Assembly (NCBI GenBank): GCA_007570785.1
Contig: ML661885.1
Location: 35,078,696-35,142,695 of the forward strand
Length of the DNA: 64,000 nt
Reading direction: 5' to 3'
Source: Antilocapra americana
Taxonomy: Eukaryota > Chordata > Mammalia > Artiodactyla > Antilocapridae
Part shown: piece after piece, positions 47,164 to 59,480 of the stretch
Layout of the letters: the number at the start of each line of letters is the position of its first letter
Numbering within the stretch: position 1 is the stretch's first letter
Made by a program: the position numbers and the translations under genes
Notes under the pieces: generated by a model
Databases searched by the model: none
Told to the model about the DNA's origin: nothing
The model's input: only the letters and a program-made list of their open reading frames with translations

Positions 47164-48372
47164 TACTTTTTAAAATTAACTTCATGTTCACAGAAAAATT
47201 GAGAAGAAGAAATAGGAATTTCCCCTATAGCCCCTGCACTGCCCTCCCTGGAGCCTCCAGCATTATCAACAAACCCCACCAGAGGGGTACATCTGTTACA
47301 ACTGGTGAACTTAAACCAACATGTCATTATCACTCGAAGTCCATAGTTTATACTAGGGTTCATTCTTGGTGTTGTACATTCTATGAGTTTAGACAAACTT
47401 AGAGTATCATATAGAGTAGTTTCACTGCTCTAAAAATCTTGGATGTCTATCTTGGCTTCTCCCCAATCGCTGGCAATCACTAATCGTTTTACTGCTTTCA
47501 TAGTTTTGCTTTCTACAGAATGTCACAGAGTTGGAATCATACAGTATGGAGTTTTTTTCAGACAGGCTTCTTTGACTTAGTAATACGAATTTAAGGTCCA
47601 TTCCAGTATTTTTTTGAGTGATATATATTTCTTCTAAGGGCACAGTAATGCTTCATTGCTTAGAAGTACCACAGTTTATTTATCCATTCACCTACTGAAA
47701 GACATCTTGGTTACCTTCAAGTTTTGACAATCACAAACAAAGCTGTTATAAACATCCATGTGCACATTTTTGTGTTGATATAAGTCTTCAACTGCTCTGG
47801 ATAAATACCAAGGAACATGATCTTTAGATCACATCGTAAGAATATATTTAGTTTTATAAGAAACTTTTAAACCATCTTCCAAAGTGGCTGTACCCTTTTG
47901 CATTCCTGCCAGCAGTTAATGAGAGTTCCTGTTGCTCCACAACCTTATCAGCATTTTGTATTGTCAGTTATCTGAATTCTAACTATTCTAATAGATGTAT
48001 AGTGGCATTGTATTGTAGTTTTAACGTGTATTTCCCTGATAATGTCTAAAGCGGAGCATCTTCAGATGCCTGTGTATCCTCTGTGGTGAGGTATCTGTTA
48101 AGAGATTTGGCTCATCTTTTTAACTGAGCTGTTTGTTTTCCAATTGTTGAGTTTTAAAACTTCTTCATATATTTTAGAACTTATTAGTTACTTCATTTGC
48201 AAATATTTTCTTCCAATCTGTAGGAGACTATGCATTTTCTTGACAGCAGCTTTCATAGAAGACAAAATTTTCATTTTAATAAGGTCTAACTCATCAATTC
48301 TTTCTTTCAAAAATTGTGCCTTTGCTGTTCTAAATAAAAAAATCATTGCCAAACTCAAGGTCCCATGGGTTT
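47164..48372 (-). repeat. Old L1M ORF2/3' UTR relic
   Basis: About 1.2 kb of antisense L1M: GAGCCTCCAGCATTATCAAC, TGGTGTTGTACATTCTATG, AAAGTGGCTGTACCCTTTTG, TTCAGATGCCTGTGTATCC. Stops occur in all frames. Confidence 0.8.
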
Positions 48373-48748
48373 TCTAACTATGTATTTTTAATAAATAGAG
48401 TAAGAGGCTAAATTTCTCTAGCTGATCCTTGAAAATCAAGTGTAACTTCAGTCATTCTACTTGAGTCCAGGATAGAATGGCTTCATTTTGAAAGGAAAGG
48501 TGCTGGCAAAGATGTCTGGAGAAAGCAGCTGGCCCTCCAGATAAACTGGCCCCCTTAGCTTGTGATTACATTGCTCTTTCCCAGTATCTGGTCTGAAGCT
48601 TGTGGACTTGAAAATTTAATTAGTCATCCAAGGGAGAAAGTCCACAGGTAATCAGATTTCCAAGAGACTAACACTTTAAAATCACAATGCCAAGCCATGA
48701 ATTTATAATGAGAAGTGTTTTCAAATGGACCAGATATTCCATTGGCCT
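48373..48748. other. Unique intronic sequence
   Basis: Nothing recognised. Confidence 0.4.
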
Positions 48749-49233
48749 ATATGCAAGCTTTGCCTACAAAGGTTCATATAGTCAAAGCTATGGTTTTCCC
48801 AGTAGTCATGTTCGGATGTGAAAGTTGGACCATAAAGAAGGCTGAGCACCAAAGAACTGATGCTTCTGAACTGTGGTGTCGGAGAAGACTCTTGAGAGTC
48901 CCTCGGACTGCAAGGAGATCCAACCAGTCCATCCTAATATTCAGTCAACTCTGAATGTTCACTGGAAGGACTGATACTGACACTGAAGCTGCAGTGCTTT
49001 GGCCACCTCATGTGAAGAGCTGACTGACTGGAGAAGACCCTGATGCTGGGAAAGATCGAAGGCAGGAGGAGAACAGACAACAAAGGATGAGATGGTTGGA
49101 CGGCATCATTGACTCAGTGGACATGAGTTTGAGCAAACTCCAGGAAGGACAGGGAAACCTGGCGTGCTGCAGTCCACGGAGTCGCAAAGAGTCGTACTCA
49201 ACTGAGTGACTGATTAACAACAATATGCAAGCT
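48749..49233 (+). mobile_element. BovB LINE 3' fragment with perfect target-site duplication
   Basis: Sense BovB (48760-49222) between two perfect copies of ATATGCAAGCT (48749-48759 and 49223-49233). It holds the C-terminal ORF2 GCESWTIKKAEHQ stretch but no reverse transcriptase. An internal deletion removes the GTTGGTGAT block near 49145. Confidence 0.95.
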
Positions 49234-50075
49234 AATAATTCAAAGCCAAATTATAATTGGAAGCTTTCCAATGAGGATAGAAATAAGTAGACAATTTTAA
49301 TGGTTACTTTCATGGCATTATTGGGACATAATTTTTAAAAAAGAAATCATGACTCAGGTGTCATATCACCACCCCCTAAAGATGGAGTGAGAGGTGCTTG
49401 GCAGGCATTCTCTTACTAGGCCATCAATTTTTATTTTCAATTGCTATAATGTCTATTTCTTTTCTTCCTTCCTTTCTCCATCCCTCTCTCCCTCCATCCT
49501 TCTCTCCTTCCTTTTTAAATAAAAACGCCAATACTTTCAAGTAAAATCTTGCTCTACAGTGTTTCTTAGTTGACTGAGCTCATATATAATACTTGTTTTA
49601 CATTCATCCATCAGAAAGCAATCTTATTTCTTTATTTCCTAGTCCCCAGTGACTGGAACAACCAGTTACTACCACATCTTCCTACAGGTGTCGGATGACC
49701 AAGTGATGGTTTTATTTCTGGATAGTTTTCTATATACTTTCACCTATTCTGTTTCATTAGCTGTGAAGATTTTATCTTCATAGTAATTTAAGGCCCCAAC
49801 AACTAAGCATTACGGAAACTAGGAAGACACATTCTATACATTACTAAAATAATGGTCTAAATGCCTTCACGTTCTAATATTTGTAAAGCCACAGCTCATT
49901 TGAAAGAATCTTTGAAGCCTGGAAAAGTATATCCATAGTGAAGTGAAATCCAAATGAGTGGACAAAACAAATTCCACAGTTAATAGCAGAGATGAGGAAG
50001 AAGACTTTAGTAGTTTCTTGGCTATTTGAGTCTATGGATATATTGAGAATTGAATACTCATGAAAGTATCTAGTG
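49234..50075. other. Unique sequence with a CT-rich tract
   Basis: The CT-rich run lies at 49456-49516. No gene seen. Confidence 0.45.
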
Positions 50076-50240
50076 ATAAGGAAATTAATATTTACTAATT
50101 GCTTGCCATGTGCCTGGAACTATGCAGGAGGTTACATAATGAGCTTGAGAAGTAGGTATTTTTATCTCTACTTTAAAATACAAAGCTGTTCAGGAATCTT
50201 TGTAGCCTTCTCAATGTCACTGAGTTTGCAGAAATCTGCA
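50076..50240 (-). repeat. MIR SINE
   Basis: Antisense MIR with ATTGCTTGCCATGTGCCTGG and TCAATGTCACTGAGTTTGC. Confidence 0.6.
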
Positions 50241-50342
50241 ATTTCCTCTGATGCCTAATTCTTATTCTTCCTAGTATTTCACAACATCTTAACCACTCAT
50301 TGTTAAAAGACTTACTTGGTTGGAACCCTTGAGAAAATGGAA

Positions 50343-50546
50343 GTGTTAGCTGCTCAGTCATGTCTAACTCTTTGCAACCCCATATACTGCAGCCCACCAG
50401 GCTCCTCTGTCCATGGAATTCTCCAGGCAAGAATACTGGAGTGGATAGCCATTCCCTTCTCCAGTGGATCTACCTGACCCAAAGATCGAGCTGAGGTTTA
50501 CTGTGTTGCAGGCGTATCCTTTACCAACTGAGCCATCAGGAAGCCC
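50343..50546 (-). mobile_element. Bov-tA SINE
   Basis: A reverse-orientation full-length SINE from GTTAGCTGCTCAGTCATG to the ACTGAGCCATCAGGAAGCC head. No clear target duplication. Confidence 0.93.
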
Positions 50547-51497
50547 CCAAAAGTAGTAAATGCCCACCACCTCCCTATCGTATACACTCACTGTTAAATG
50601 ATTTTCTGTGCTTGGAACCCTCCATAAGGCATTTTAAGTCCCATCTTGTGCTCTTGTCCTCCAGATAATTTGGGGGCTCAGAGCATGCATGCCATGGAAC
50701 AGTGCTTCAGAGCCCCTGTACTAACACTGCATCCACCAAAGTGCAGTAAGAAGAGAAGCCATGGAGGCACCCTGATCTTACTCTAAATTTGTTTTGCAGT
50801 TGTGTGTATTTTCCTCATTAAATAGCCATGATTCACTTAACACTGTCATTATGGTCTCTGTCTCATATTTGACATACAATAAAAGTTTATTTAATGAATA
50901 AATAAAGGCATCCATGAATGTTAAGTGCATCTTATCTTTAACTTGCCCATTATCCTCTCCCTAATTTTTGGGAGACAACATCTCAAATTTCTTTTTCTAT
51001 ATATCCTACTCATGGAAATCTCAAAGCATCATACGCATATAGGAAAATTAGAATTACTTAAATCTACCCATAATTCATAAGCATGGCAATTAGGAGGAAG
51101 ATGACAAAGAATAAATAAGCATTAATGAGTAAATTAATTATAATTCTAAGAGAGATATTTTGACTTGATAGAAATCAGATTATTAAATTGAATCCATAAA
51201 GTATATTTTAGATATATTTTTCAAAACAAGATAAAACAGGTTAAAATGTAGCAAATTGAGTAGCTCCATGTAAAGAATGATTTATACTTTCCTTTCTCAA
51301 AGAGCTATTTGGATGTACTCTTTTCCCCCATGGGTCTTCTTTAAATTTATTGTCTAGTCTAAAGACACTTCATATGTTCCCTCAATTTCTAGTCCTGCTA
51401 TCACTTCAAAAGAAGCCAGTCATATATTTTTACTAGAGCTACCAAAACAGTTCACCAGAGAACTATGAAATATTGCCTTTTATGTTTAAAAAAGGAT
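50547..51497. other. Unique AT-rich intronic sequence
   Basis: Nothing recognised. Confidence 0.4.
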
Positions 51498-51727
51498 CAA
51501 TATTCTAAATCTTGGGCTTCCCAGGTGGTGTTAGTGGTAAAGAACCTGCCGACTCAAGAGACATGGTTTTGATCCTTAGGTGGGGAAGATCCTTTGGAGG
51601 AGGAAATGGCAACCTTCTCCAATATTCTTGCCTGGAAAATTTTATGGACAGAGGAGCCTGGTAGGCTGCAGTCCTTGCAGCTGCAAGGAGTCAGACATGA
51701 CTGAGCAACTAAGCACAATATTCTAAA
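51498..51727 (+). mobile_element. Bov-tA SINE with perfect 12-bp target-site duplication
   Basis: A sense SINE between two copies of CAATATTCTAAA (51498-51509 and 51716-51727). Confidence 0.95.
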
Positions 51728-52239
51728 CTTTTTCTATCTGGTTATGTTTCTTGTATCCAGCCTCTCCCTATTGTTAGAAGTCTTTAATGCAAGTTTCTAA
51801 AAGTCTCCTAATTTAACCTATCATGTGGAATTGAGGAGACAGCAGAAAACCATTATATCACCTCAGTACAGGGTCTTCCAAGACAACTCAGTATTCAGTC
51901 TTTAACATTATATGTTCTATGCGTTGCACATGGCCCAGTTGTTTAAGACACCAAGATCCAACCATATTTTGCTAAACCATTTGCCTATCTCAGGATCAGC
52001 ACAATAAAAAATTTTCAAAGAAATGAGAGGCCTTTGTCAACCGCCTCATCATTCTTACCTAGTTCTAGACATGGTCTCCTTTTTAATCTTTATTTACTTG
52101 GAAAACTGTCTTTACACTGATGGGAATGATTATGTAAGATTCAGAGACACCAATTTACTTCACTCAATGACCTGAAACAAGGAAGCTTTTAAATAATACC
52201 TGTCCCCTTAATTTAGTCAGTTAATTCAATCACTCTTTT
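51728..52239. other. Unique intronic sequence
   Basis: Nothing recognised. Confidence 0.4.
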
Positions 52240-52445
52240 CCTTAAATTCATATGGCACTTTACTGGTCTAAATTTGTTTAAGAACATTAAACAATTTAAT
52301 CCACATAACCCTTTGTAAGATGGGCAAGGTAAGAACTTTATATTCCTATGAGTAGTCTAAAGTTCAGAAAGTTTAAGGGACGATGAAAGTTTACACAGCT
52401 AGTGACTGATGGAGGAAACACACAAAGCTGGGTTCATCCTCCAGG
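52240..52445 (-). repeat. MIR SINE
   Basis: Antisense MIR: AATCCACATAACCCTTTGTAAG, TTTACACAGCTAGTGACTG. Confidence 0.65.
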
Positions 52446-53929
52446 GTTGGAACATGTCACTGTGCCCCATCACAAGTGTTTACCGAGGGCTTATCATGTG
52501 TACCATGCATGCATTCCCAACATTCACTACCTAGGTCAGGAAATAGGAAACACAGTGAGGAATTATGCAATAATATCATTCAAAAGGTCTGGGACTGAAA
52601 CATTTCTATGGCATATTATCAGCTAATATTCAGTCCACCCATCAAAGTAGGACATCAGTAGGACAAAAGAAATAGAGGTTTAAGAAAAAAAAGGCATTAG
52701 TATACTCAGAGCAGTTATTATTTTTCATAAACTGAATAAATATAAAGGCCTATTTCAATCAGGCCTTTACTAAAAGGAATTGAGAAAAAAATGGAAAGGG
52801 TGAAATAGCTATACTAGATTTAAATTTTACAGGCAAAATGATTTGAGAAATATCATAATGCAGAGAAGCAAAATACCTGGACAGCCTCTGCATATTGAGG
52901 GTAATGCTAACAAAGTCAAGGTGACCTTTTAGGGTTTCTTTTTTTCTTCATCTTCTTCCCATTGCTTCTCCGTTGCTTATCACAGAGTTTGATAATTAAT
53001 GAACAAAAATTAGCTCTTCGGAAACTACCGTGGGAGAAGAGCATTCCAGAAACTTAAGGAATTGCTACAATGATTTTTGAAAATATAAAAAAGTCAAGAA
53101 GTGGCAAAATGTTATAATAAACTGACTGTCACAACTCCTACAGCTTCCACCTACATAGCTATCCAACTTCACAACTGAAAACACTGCACTGTAAATAAGC
53201 CAAAACTATTTTCATTTCCAGTAAAGTCTCTTAAGTTTGTTCTCTAAATCAAGTTAGAAACTTTAACCTTTTGTGATTAAATTCTAGAATACAGATCTTT
53301 AAATTCTCAAGTGCTTCCTGTCCTTCAGAAATAACTATAAAGTTCTCAGAAGAAAACAAATGCAAATACTGACTAAATTTATAGCATCTGAGGTCATGTA
53401 AGTAAATCCTGGATCTTTATGCAAAAGTAAACATAAATATCCAAAATTGAATTTGCCTGTGTTTGTGCAAAGAAGGTAATACAAGGCTGCCATGTATGGC
53501 CTGGTAGGATATACACTGCACAATCCCAGGGGGACAATGGTGTACCCAGGAATTATGCAATGTGGCGGCACTTTTTGTGAATTCAATGTAAGCAATTGTT
53601 TCCAATTAGCAGCTGAAAATATGTAATGAGAAAAATCAAAAGTTATACTGGAGAGGATAATAAAGACTTATTAGGTAGATGAGACACTGCATATAGTATG
53701 TTAATGGAAAGTGAAGGAAAGACTTTGAGTTTTGATTCTGTAAGGCAGAGTAGCATGGCAGCAGGCATTCAGTTCTCAGCAACGTATGGCTGGTATCAAC
53801 ATCCAACAATAATTTAAACATGCACAGTCCCAGAGAAATGAACAGCATAAAATATACTGACATAGTACTATTCTGAGTACACGCTAAATGTTTAGATGCA
53901 AAAAGCTAATTATTGATAGTACATGTTTT
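52446..53929. other. Unique AT-rich intronic sequence
   Basis: Nothing recognised. The 86-codon minus frame at 53335-53595 is without motif. Confidence 0.4.
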
Positions 53930-53989
53930 AACCTAGGTCTTCTGCATTGCAGGCAGGTTCTTTACCAGTTGAGCCACAAGAGAAACCCA
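53930..53989 (-). mobile_element. Bov-tA tRNA-like head fragment
   Basis: Only the head arm remains: AACCTAGGTCTTCTGCATTG through TTGAGCCACAAGAGAAACCC. Confidence 0.8.
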
Positions 53990-55184
53990 ATATTAAGTTA
54001 GGATGGAGTTACAAAAGTGATTAATCTAGAGAAAAGTCACCCTTTTTCTCCTCTTCTGAGGAAGTGGATATTTAATTGCTATTATACTCAACAAAGGATA
54101 TCTAGAATTTGTCTAAAGTATAGGACTGAAATTAGATAAGGAACTTAAACTGTCATACATTATTTAAATGCAGTAGAATATTTAATTTCGTAATTCTGAA
54201 TTATATACACACTCACACATACACATATATTCTTTAACTTTTCTTAGAAACCAATTCTAAGTTTTAACTCTCACTTGAAAGAAGAGTTTTTCTTACTGCT
54301 AGAAGTTATAATGGGTTTATAACAAAAAATAAGCAGTAGGAAAATTACATAACAGTTTTCTCCTATAATCAAATTATTTTTTAAAATTAATCATATAGAT
54401 TATATTAAATTTAATTATGACTACCTCAAAGGCATCAGGGACCACTGACCAACTTCTCATGCTTTCACATCCATCCCTATTCTAAACTATTCTTTCTATG
54501 AATTTAGTCACGTGTTTATCTCTAAACAAAAAGTCTCTTTCAATCAATTATGGTGCCTCATTTTTTCTTCCTTTTTTAATAGGTGCTTTCTGTCAAGCAT
54601 TTTCTTACTTACTGCTCAGATATGAAAGAATTCAAATATGAGATATGTGTATTATCCGTTTACTCTGCTTTGAAAGTGTGAATTAATGTTTCTTTTTTCC
54701 CCCCAAACATCAGCTTTTGGTGATCTGAGGTGACCTAAAGTACAGACTACAGTGAAAAGTAATCTACTTGGACTCACACTTAAATTGATGACAGTTTGGT
54801 TAGAGGTTTGCCATTTTATACTTTAAATAAATTAATTATGGTGTGCTATGTGAAATAACATTATAGGCCCCCAAATGAGGAGCTCCTTTGGTTATATTCA
54901 ATCCTGGCAGTATTGCTTGCTACATAAAATTCATACACTGACAATAAACTGTTCCCCCCATTCATATAAAAAAGTCACGTATGGATGCTGGTACTAATAG
55001 CTACTGTGTCAAGGTTAGTGTCACCCATGAATTTAAATGTAGAAATAAATATTATGCATTAATCCTATGGAAGGCCTTTCTACGTGACTTAACTTCTACT
55101 CCATTTTATTCTGACAATATTCCAATCCCAGCCAACATGAGAATTACAGATACACCAGCACGTTATGGCTGAAAATGTACATCA
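53990..55184. other. Unique AT-rich intronic sequence
   Basis: Nothing recognised. Confidence 0.4.
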
Positions 55185-55300
55185 TCAATAACAATAGCAG
55201 GTAACACTTACTGAATGAAATTCTCTACACTTCTCCTGGAGTATCTGATTTAATTCTTAGGAAAATCCTATAATTTTATTACAATAAAGGGAGGGAGGTA
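55185..55300 (-). repeat. MIR SINE fragment
   Basis: AATAGCAGGTAACACTTACTG and ATCTGATTTAATTCTTAGG are antisense MIR landmarks. Confidence 0.6.
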
Positions 55301-55389
55301 AAAACAACCACAACACTGCCACCACGGGTGATACGATTACAGCAGTGATGCCAGACACCACTTGATACTATTCACCTCACTGTTTTTCA

Positions 55390-57321
55390 TCCCCAAGAAA
55401 AAGAAATGCAAAACAGGCAAAACAGTTGTCTGAGGAGGCCCTACAAATAGCTGTGAAAAGAAGAGAGACGAAAGGCAAAGGAGAAAAGCAAAGATACTCC
55501 CATTTGAATGCAGAGTTCCAAAGAATAGCAAGGAGAGATAAGAAAGCCTTCCTTAGCAATCAATGCAGAGGAATAGAGGAAAACAATAGAATGGGAAAGA
55601 CTAGAGATCTCAAGAAAATTGGAGATACCAAGGGAATATTTCATGCAAAGATGGGCACAATAAAGGACAGAAATGGTAGGGACCTAACAGAAGCAGAAGA
55701 TACTGAGAAGTGGTGGGAACAATATATAGAAGAACTCTACAAAAAAGATCTTCATGACCCAGATAGTCACGATGGTGTGATCACTCACCTAGAGCCTGAC
55801 ATCCAGGAATGTGAGGTCAAGTGGGCCTTAGGAAGCATCACTACAAACAAAGCTAGTGGGGGTGATGGAATTCCAGTTGAGCTATTTCAAATCCTAAAAG
55901 ATGATGCTGTGAAAGTGCTGCACTCAATATGCCAGCAAATCTGGAAAACTCAGCAATGGCCTCAGGACTGGAAAAGGTCAGTTTTCATTCCAATACCAAA
56001 GAAAGGCAATGCCAAAGAATGCTCAAACTACCGCACAATTGCACTCATCTCATAAGCTAGCAAAGTAATGCTCAAAATTCTCTGAGCCAGGCTTCAATAT
56101 TACATGAAACAAGAGCATCCAGATGTTCAAGCTGGTTTTAGAAAAGGCAGAGGAACCAGAGATCAAATTGCCAATATCTGTTGGATCATCAAAAAAGCAA
56201 CAGAGATCCAGAAAAACATCTACTTCTGCTTTATTGACTATGCCAAAGCCTTTGACTGTGTGGATCACAGCAAACTGTGGAAAATTCTGAAAGAGAGGGA
56301 ATAGCAGACCATCTGACCTGCCTTTGGAGAAATCTGTATGCAGGTCAAGAAGCAATAGTTAGAACTGGACATGGAACAACAGACTGGTTCCAAATCAGGA
56401 AAGGAGTACCTCAAGGCTATATATTGTCACTCTGTTTATTTAACTTATATGCAGAGTACATCATGTGAAATGCTGGGCTGGATGAAGCACAAGCTGGAAT
56501 CAAGATTTCTGGGAGAAATATCAATAACCTCAGATATGCAGATGACACCACCTTTATGGCAGAAAGTGAAGAAGAACTAAAGAGTCTCTTGAAAGTGAAA
56601 GAGGAGAGTGAAAAACACTGGCTTAAAGCTCAATATTCAGAGAACTAAGATCATGGCACCTGGCCCCATCATTTCATGGCAAATAGATGGGGCAGCGATG
56701 GAAACAGTGAAAGCCTTTATTTTGGGGGACTCCCAAACTTAACTGCAGATGGTGACTGCAGCAGTAAAATCAAAAGACACTTGCTTCTTGGAAGAAAAGT
56801 TATGATGAACCTAAACAGCATATTAAAAAGCAGAGACACTACTTTGCCAATAAAGGTCTGTCTAGTCAAAGCTTTGGTTTTTCCAGTAGTCATGTATGGA
56901 TGTGAGAGTTGGACTATAAGGAAAGCTGAGTGCCGAAGAATTGATGCTTTTGAACTGTGGTGTTGGAGAAAACTCTTGAGAGTCCCTTGAACAGCAAGGA
57001 GATCCAACCAGTCTCTCCTAAAGGAAATCAGTCCTGAATACTCATTAGAAGGGTTGAAGCTGAAGATGAAGCTCCAACACTTTGGCCGTATGATGCAAAG
57101 AAGGGACTCATTTGAAAAGAACCTGATGCTGGGAAAGACTGACTGTGGGAGGTGAAGGGGACGACAGAGGATGAGAAAGTTGAATGACATCACTGACTCA
57201 ATGGACATGAGTTTGAGTAAACTCCGGGAGTTGATGCTGGACAGGGAGGCCTGGAGTGCTGCAGTCCAAGGGGTCACAAAGCGTTTGACATGACTGAGTG
57301 ACCGAACTGAACTGAACTATT
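55390..57321 (+). mobile_element. BovB LINE (RTE), 5' truncated, 1.9 kb
   Basis: The longest BovB here. It runs from the region before the reverse transcriptase to the 3' terminus (GACCGAACTGAACTGA). It lacks the 5' UTR and endonuclease. The 5' edge near 55390 is approximate and no clear target duplication was found. Confidence 0.93.
55426..57278 (+). pseudogene. BovB ORF2 reverse transcriptase, decayed
   Basis: Conserved pieces survive: the SNYRTIALIS region, the motif with FIDYAKAFD (catalytic Asp, in 56104-56304), the RKGVPQG-like block, the YADD box at 56535-56546 and the C-terminal CESWTI region. It is broken by stop codons at 56053-56055 (TAA) and 56083-56085 (TGA), a 1-nt loss near 56292, TGA at 56466-56468 and TGA (former Trp) near 56988. 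The catalytic residues are intact, but no full protein can be made. Confidence 0.9.
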
Positions 57322-57344
57322 GTAATTTTTACAGCAACCAATAA

Positions 57345-57389
57345 TGTACAGGTGTGTGTGCATGCATGTGTGTTTGTGTGTGTGTGTGG
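57345..57389. repeat. TG microsatellite
   Basis: An imperfect (TG)n run forming the tail of the neighbouring SINE. Confidence 0.8.
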
Positions 57390-57589
57390 TAGTCGCTCAG
57401 CTGTGTCTGATTCTTTGCATCCCCATGGGCTATATATCACAAAGCTCCTTGTCAGTGGGATTCTCCAGGCAAGAATACTGGAGTGGGTTGCCATTCCCTA
57501 CTCCAAGGGATCTTCCCAATCCAGGGATTGAACCCAGGTCTCCTCACTGCAGGCTGATTCTTTACCATCTGAGCCACAAGGGAAGCCCA
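57389..57589 (-). mobile_element. Bov-tA SINE
   Basis: A reverse-orientation full-length SINE ending ATCTGAGCCACAAGGGAAGC. Confidence 0.93.
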
Positions 57590-57870
57590 ATAAAATAGGG
57601 ACTAGTACATACTTTCCTTATTTCACAGGTAAGGACACTGAGGCACAGAGAGGTCATGCAACTTGTCTAGGCCAAAGGCTATTAAATGGCAGACCAAGAT
57701 TAAACTCATTTTGGCTCCAGAAAATCTGTGCTTGTAAACCATTACACTATGCTTCCTCTTTATTCTCTCAGGACAATTCTATGCCACAGTTATTTATTAT
57801 CTTCACTTTACAAATGGGAAAACTGAAACACAAAGTATTTAAGTGATTTAACTAAGATTGCTTAGCTCAG
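57590..57870 (-). repeat. Two adjacent MIR fragments
   Basis: Antisense MIR landmarks occur twice: GACACTGAGGCACAGAGAGG at about 57640 and CAAATGGGAAAACTGAAAC at about 57812. This is either two tandem copies or one copy with a duplication. Confidence 0.7.
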
Positions 57871-58200
57871 AGAAAGGGAAACTTCTCCTATAAAGGGCCA
57901 GAGAGTAACATCTTTGCGGCAACTACTCTACTCTGGGAATGGAGCACACAAGCAACCACAGATAGTACATAAATAGATGAGCATGGCTGTGTTCCAATAA
58001 AACTTTATTTATGGACACAGAAACGAACTTCATATATAAATTTCATGTGTCACCTTAAAAAAAAAAAAAAACGCTTTTCTACAAATCTACAAATATTCTT
58101 AAATTGCAAGTCATTCAAACACAGGCAGTTGGCCAGATTGGGAAGAGCAGCCATAATCTGTCTACTCCTGATATAGTTTGGGATTGTTGGAGCTGATATA
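57871..58200. repeat. Ancient mammal-wide repeat, family unresolved
   Basis: TAAAGGGCCAGAGAGTAAC and the GTGTTCCAATAAAACTTT block are recognisable as a common mammalian repeat whose name I cannot give. A poly(A) tract lies near 58058. Confidence 0.5.
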
Positions 58201-58202
58201 TT

Positions 58203-58333
58203 AATCCCAGGTAGGGTTGGGAAGATGCCCTGGAGCAGGGAAAGGCTGCCCACTCCAGTATTCTGGCCTGGAGAACCCCACGGACTGCGTAGTCCTCTGA
58301 GCAACTTTCACTGTCACTTCACTTCACTTCACA
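58203..58333 (+). mobile_element. Bov-tA SINE fragment
   Basis: A sense fragment: GGGTTGGGAAGATGCCCTGG, then the CTGGCCTGGAGAACC variant and a (CACTT)n tail. An internal part is missing. Confidence 0.8.
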
Positions 58334-58671
58334 TCTTCAGAGTCCGTATCCCAAACAACTGTAATCTAAAGAAGTGTTTCTCAAACTCAAAGGCTCATAC
58401 GTATCTTGTAAAAATGCGCTTCTTTAGATTAACATAATTGTTTCTTAGTCTCTGAAATCTACACATCCAATTGCATGCTGTTGTCCAAAATCAGGTGCTG
58501 AAAAGCTTAGCCTTACAAGAATGCTTTGAGTAACAATGATCCCTTGGCATATGAGGGTGCCAATCTAGAATTCTCTAGATTACACAGTCCATAACATTGT
58601 CATTACTAAGGAGATGGCGGTCTGCAATTCACATAAAATAAAATATGTATGTATTTCTGACTGAATTCATG
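58334..58671. other. Unique intronic sequence
   Basis: Nothing recognised. Confidence 0.4.
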
Positions 58672-59480
58672 ATTTTGTTGTTGTTCCGTCACCAAGTTGT
58701 ATTTGACTCTTGGCGACCCCATGGACTGCAGCACTCCAGGCATCTCTGCCCTCACCATCTCCTGGAGTTTGCTCAAGTTCATATCTATTGAATCGGTAAT
58801 GTCATCCAACCATCTCATCCTCTTTCAACCCCTTCTCTTTCTGCCTTCAATCTTTCCCAGAATCAGGGTCTTTTCCAGTGAGTGTGCTGTTTGCAACAAG
58901 TGACCAAATTATTGGGGCTTCATCTTTAGCATATCAGGACTTCCAATGAGTATGCAGGGTCAATTTCCTCTAGGATTGACTGGTTTGATCACCTTGCTGT
59001 CCAAGTGACGCTCAAGAGTCTTCCCCAACATCACAGTTGGAAAGCATCAATTCTCCAGCACTCAGTCTTCTTTATGGTCCAGCTCTCACATTCACACATG
59101 AACACGGGGAAGACCACAGTCTTTACTATATGGACCTCTGTCGGTAAAATGACGTCTTTACTTTTTAACACACTGTTTAGGTTTATCATAAGTTTCCTGC
59201 CAAGAAGCAACTGTCTTCTGATTTCATGGCTGCAGTCACAGTCCACAGTGATTCTAGAACACAAGAAGAGGAAATCTGTCACTGCTTCCACCTTTTCCCC
59301 TTCTATGTGCCATGAAGTGATGGGACCAGATGCCATAATCTTAGTTTTGTTTTTTGTTTTTTTTTAATATTGAGTTTTAAGCCAGCTTTTTCAATCTCCT
59401 CCTTCACCTTCATCAAGAGACTCTTCAGTTCCTCCTTGCTTTCTGCCATTAGAGTAGTATTGTCTGCATACCTGAATTCA
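58672..59480 (-). mobile_element. Older BovB LINE fragment with mutated catalytic box
   Basis: About 800 bp of antisense BovB with a TTG-repeat 3' terminus (TTGTTGTTGTT at about 58674) rather than ACTGA repeats, suggesting an older subfamily. The minus-strand frame reads RYADN where the reverse transcriptase catalytic box is YADD, so the second aspartate has become asparagine. Confidence 0.85.
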
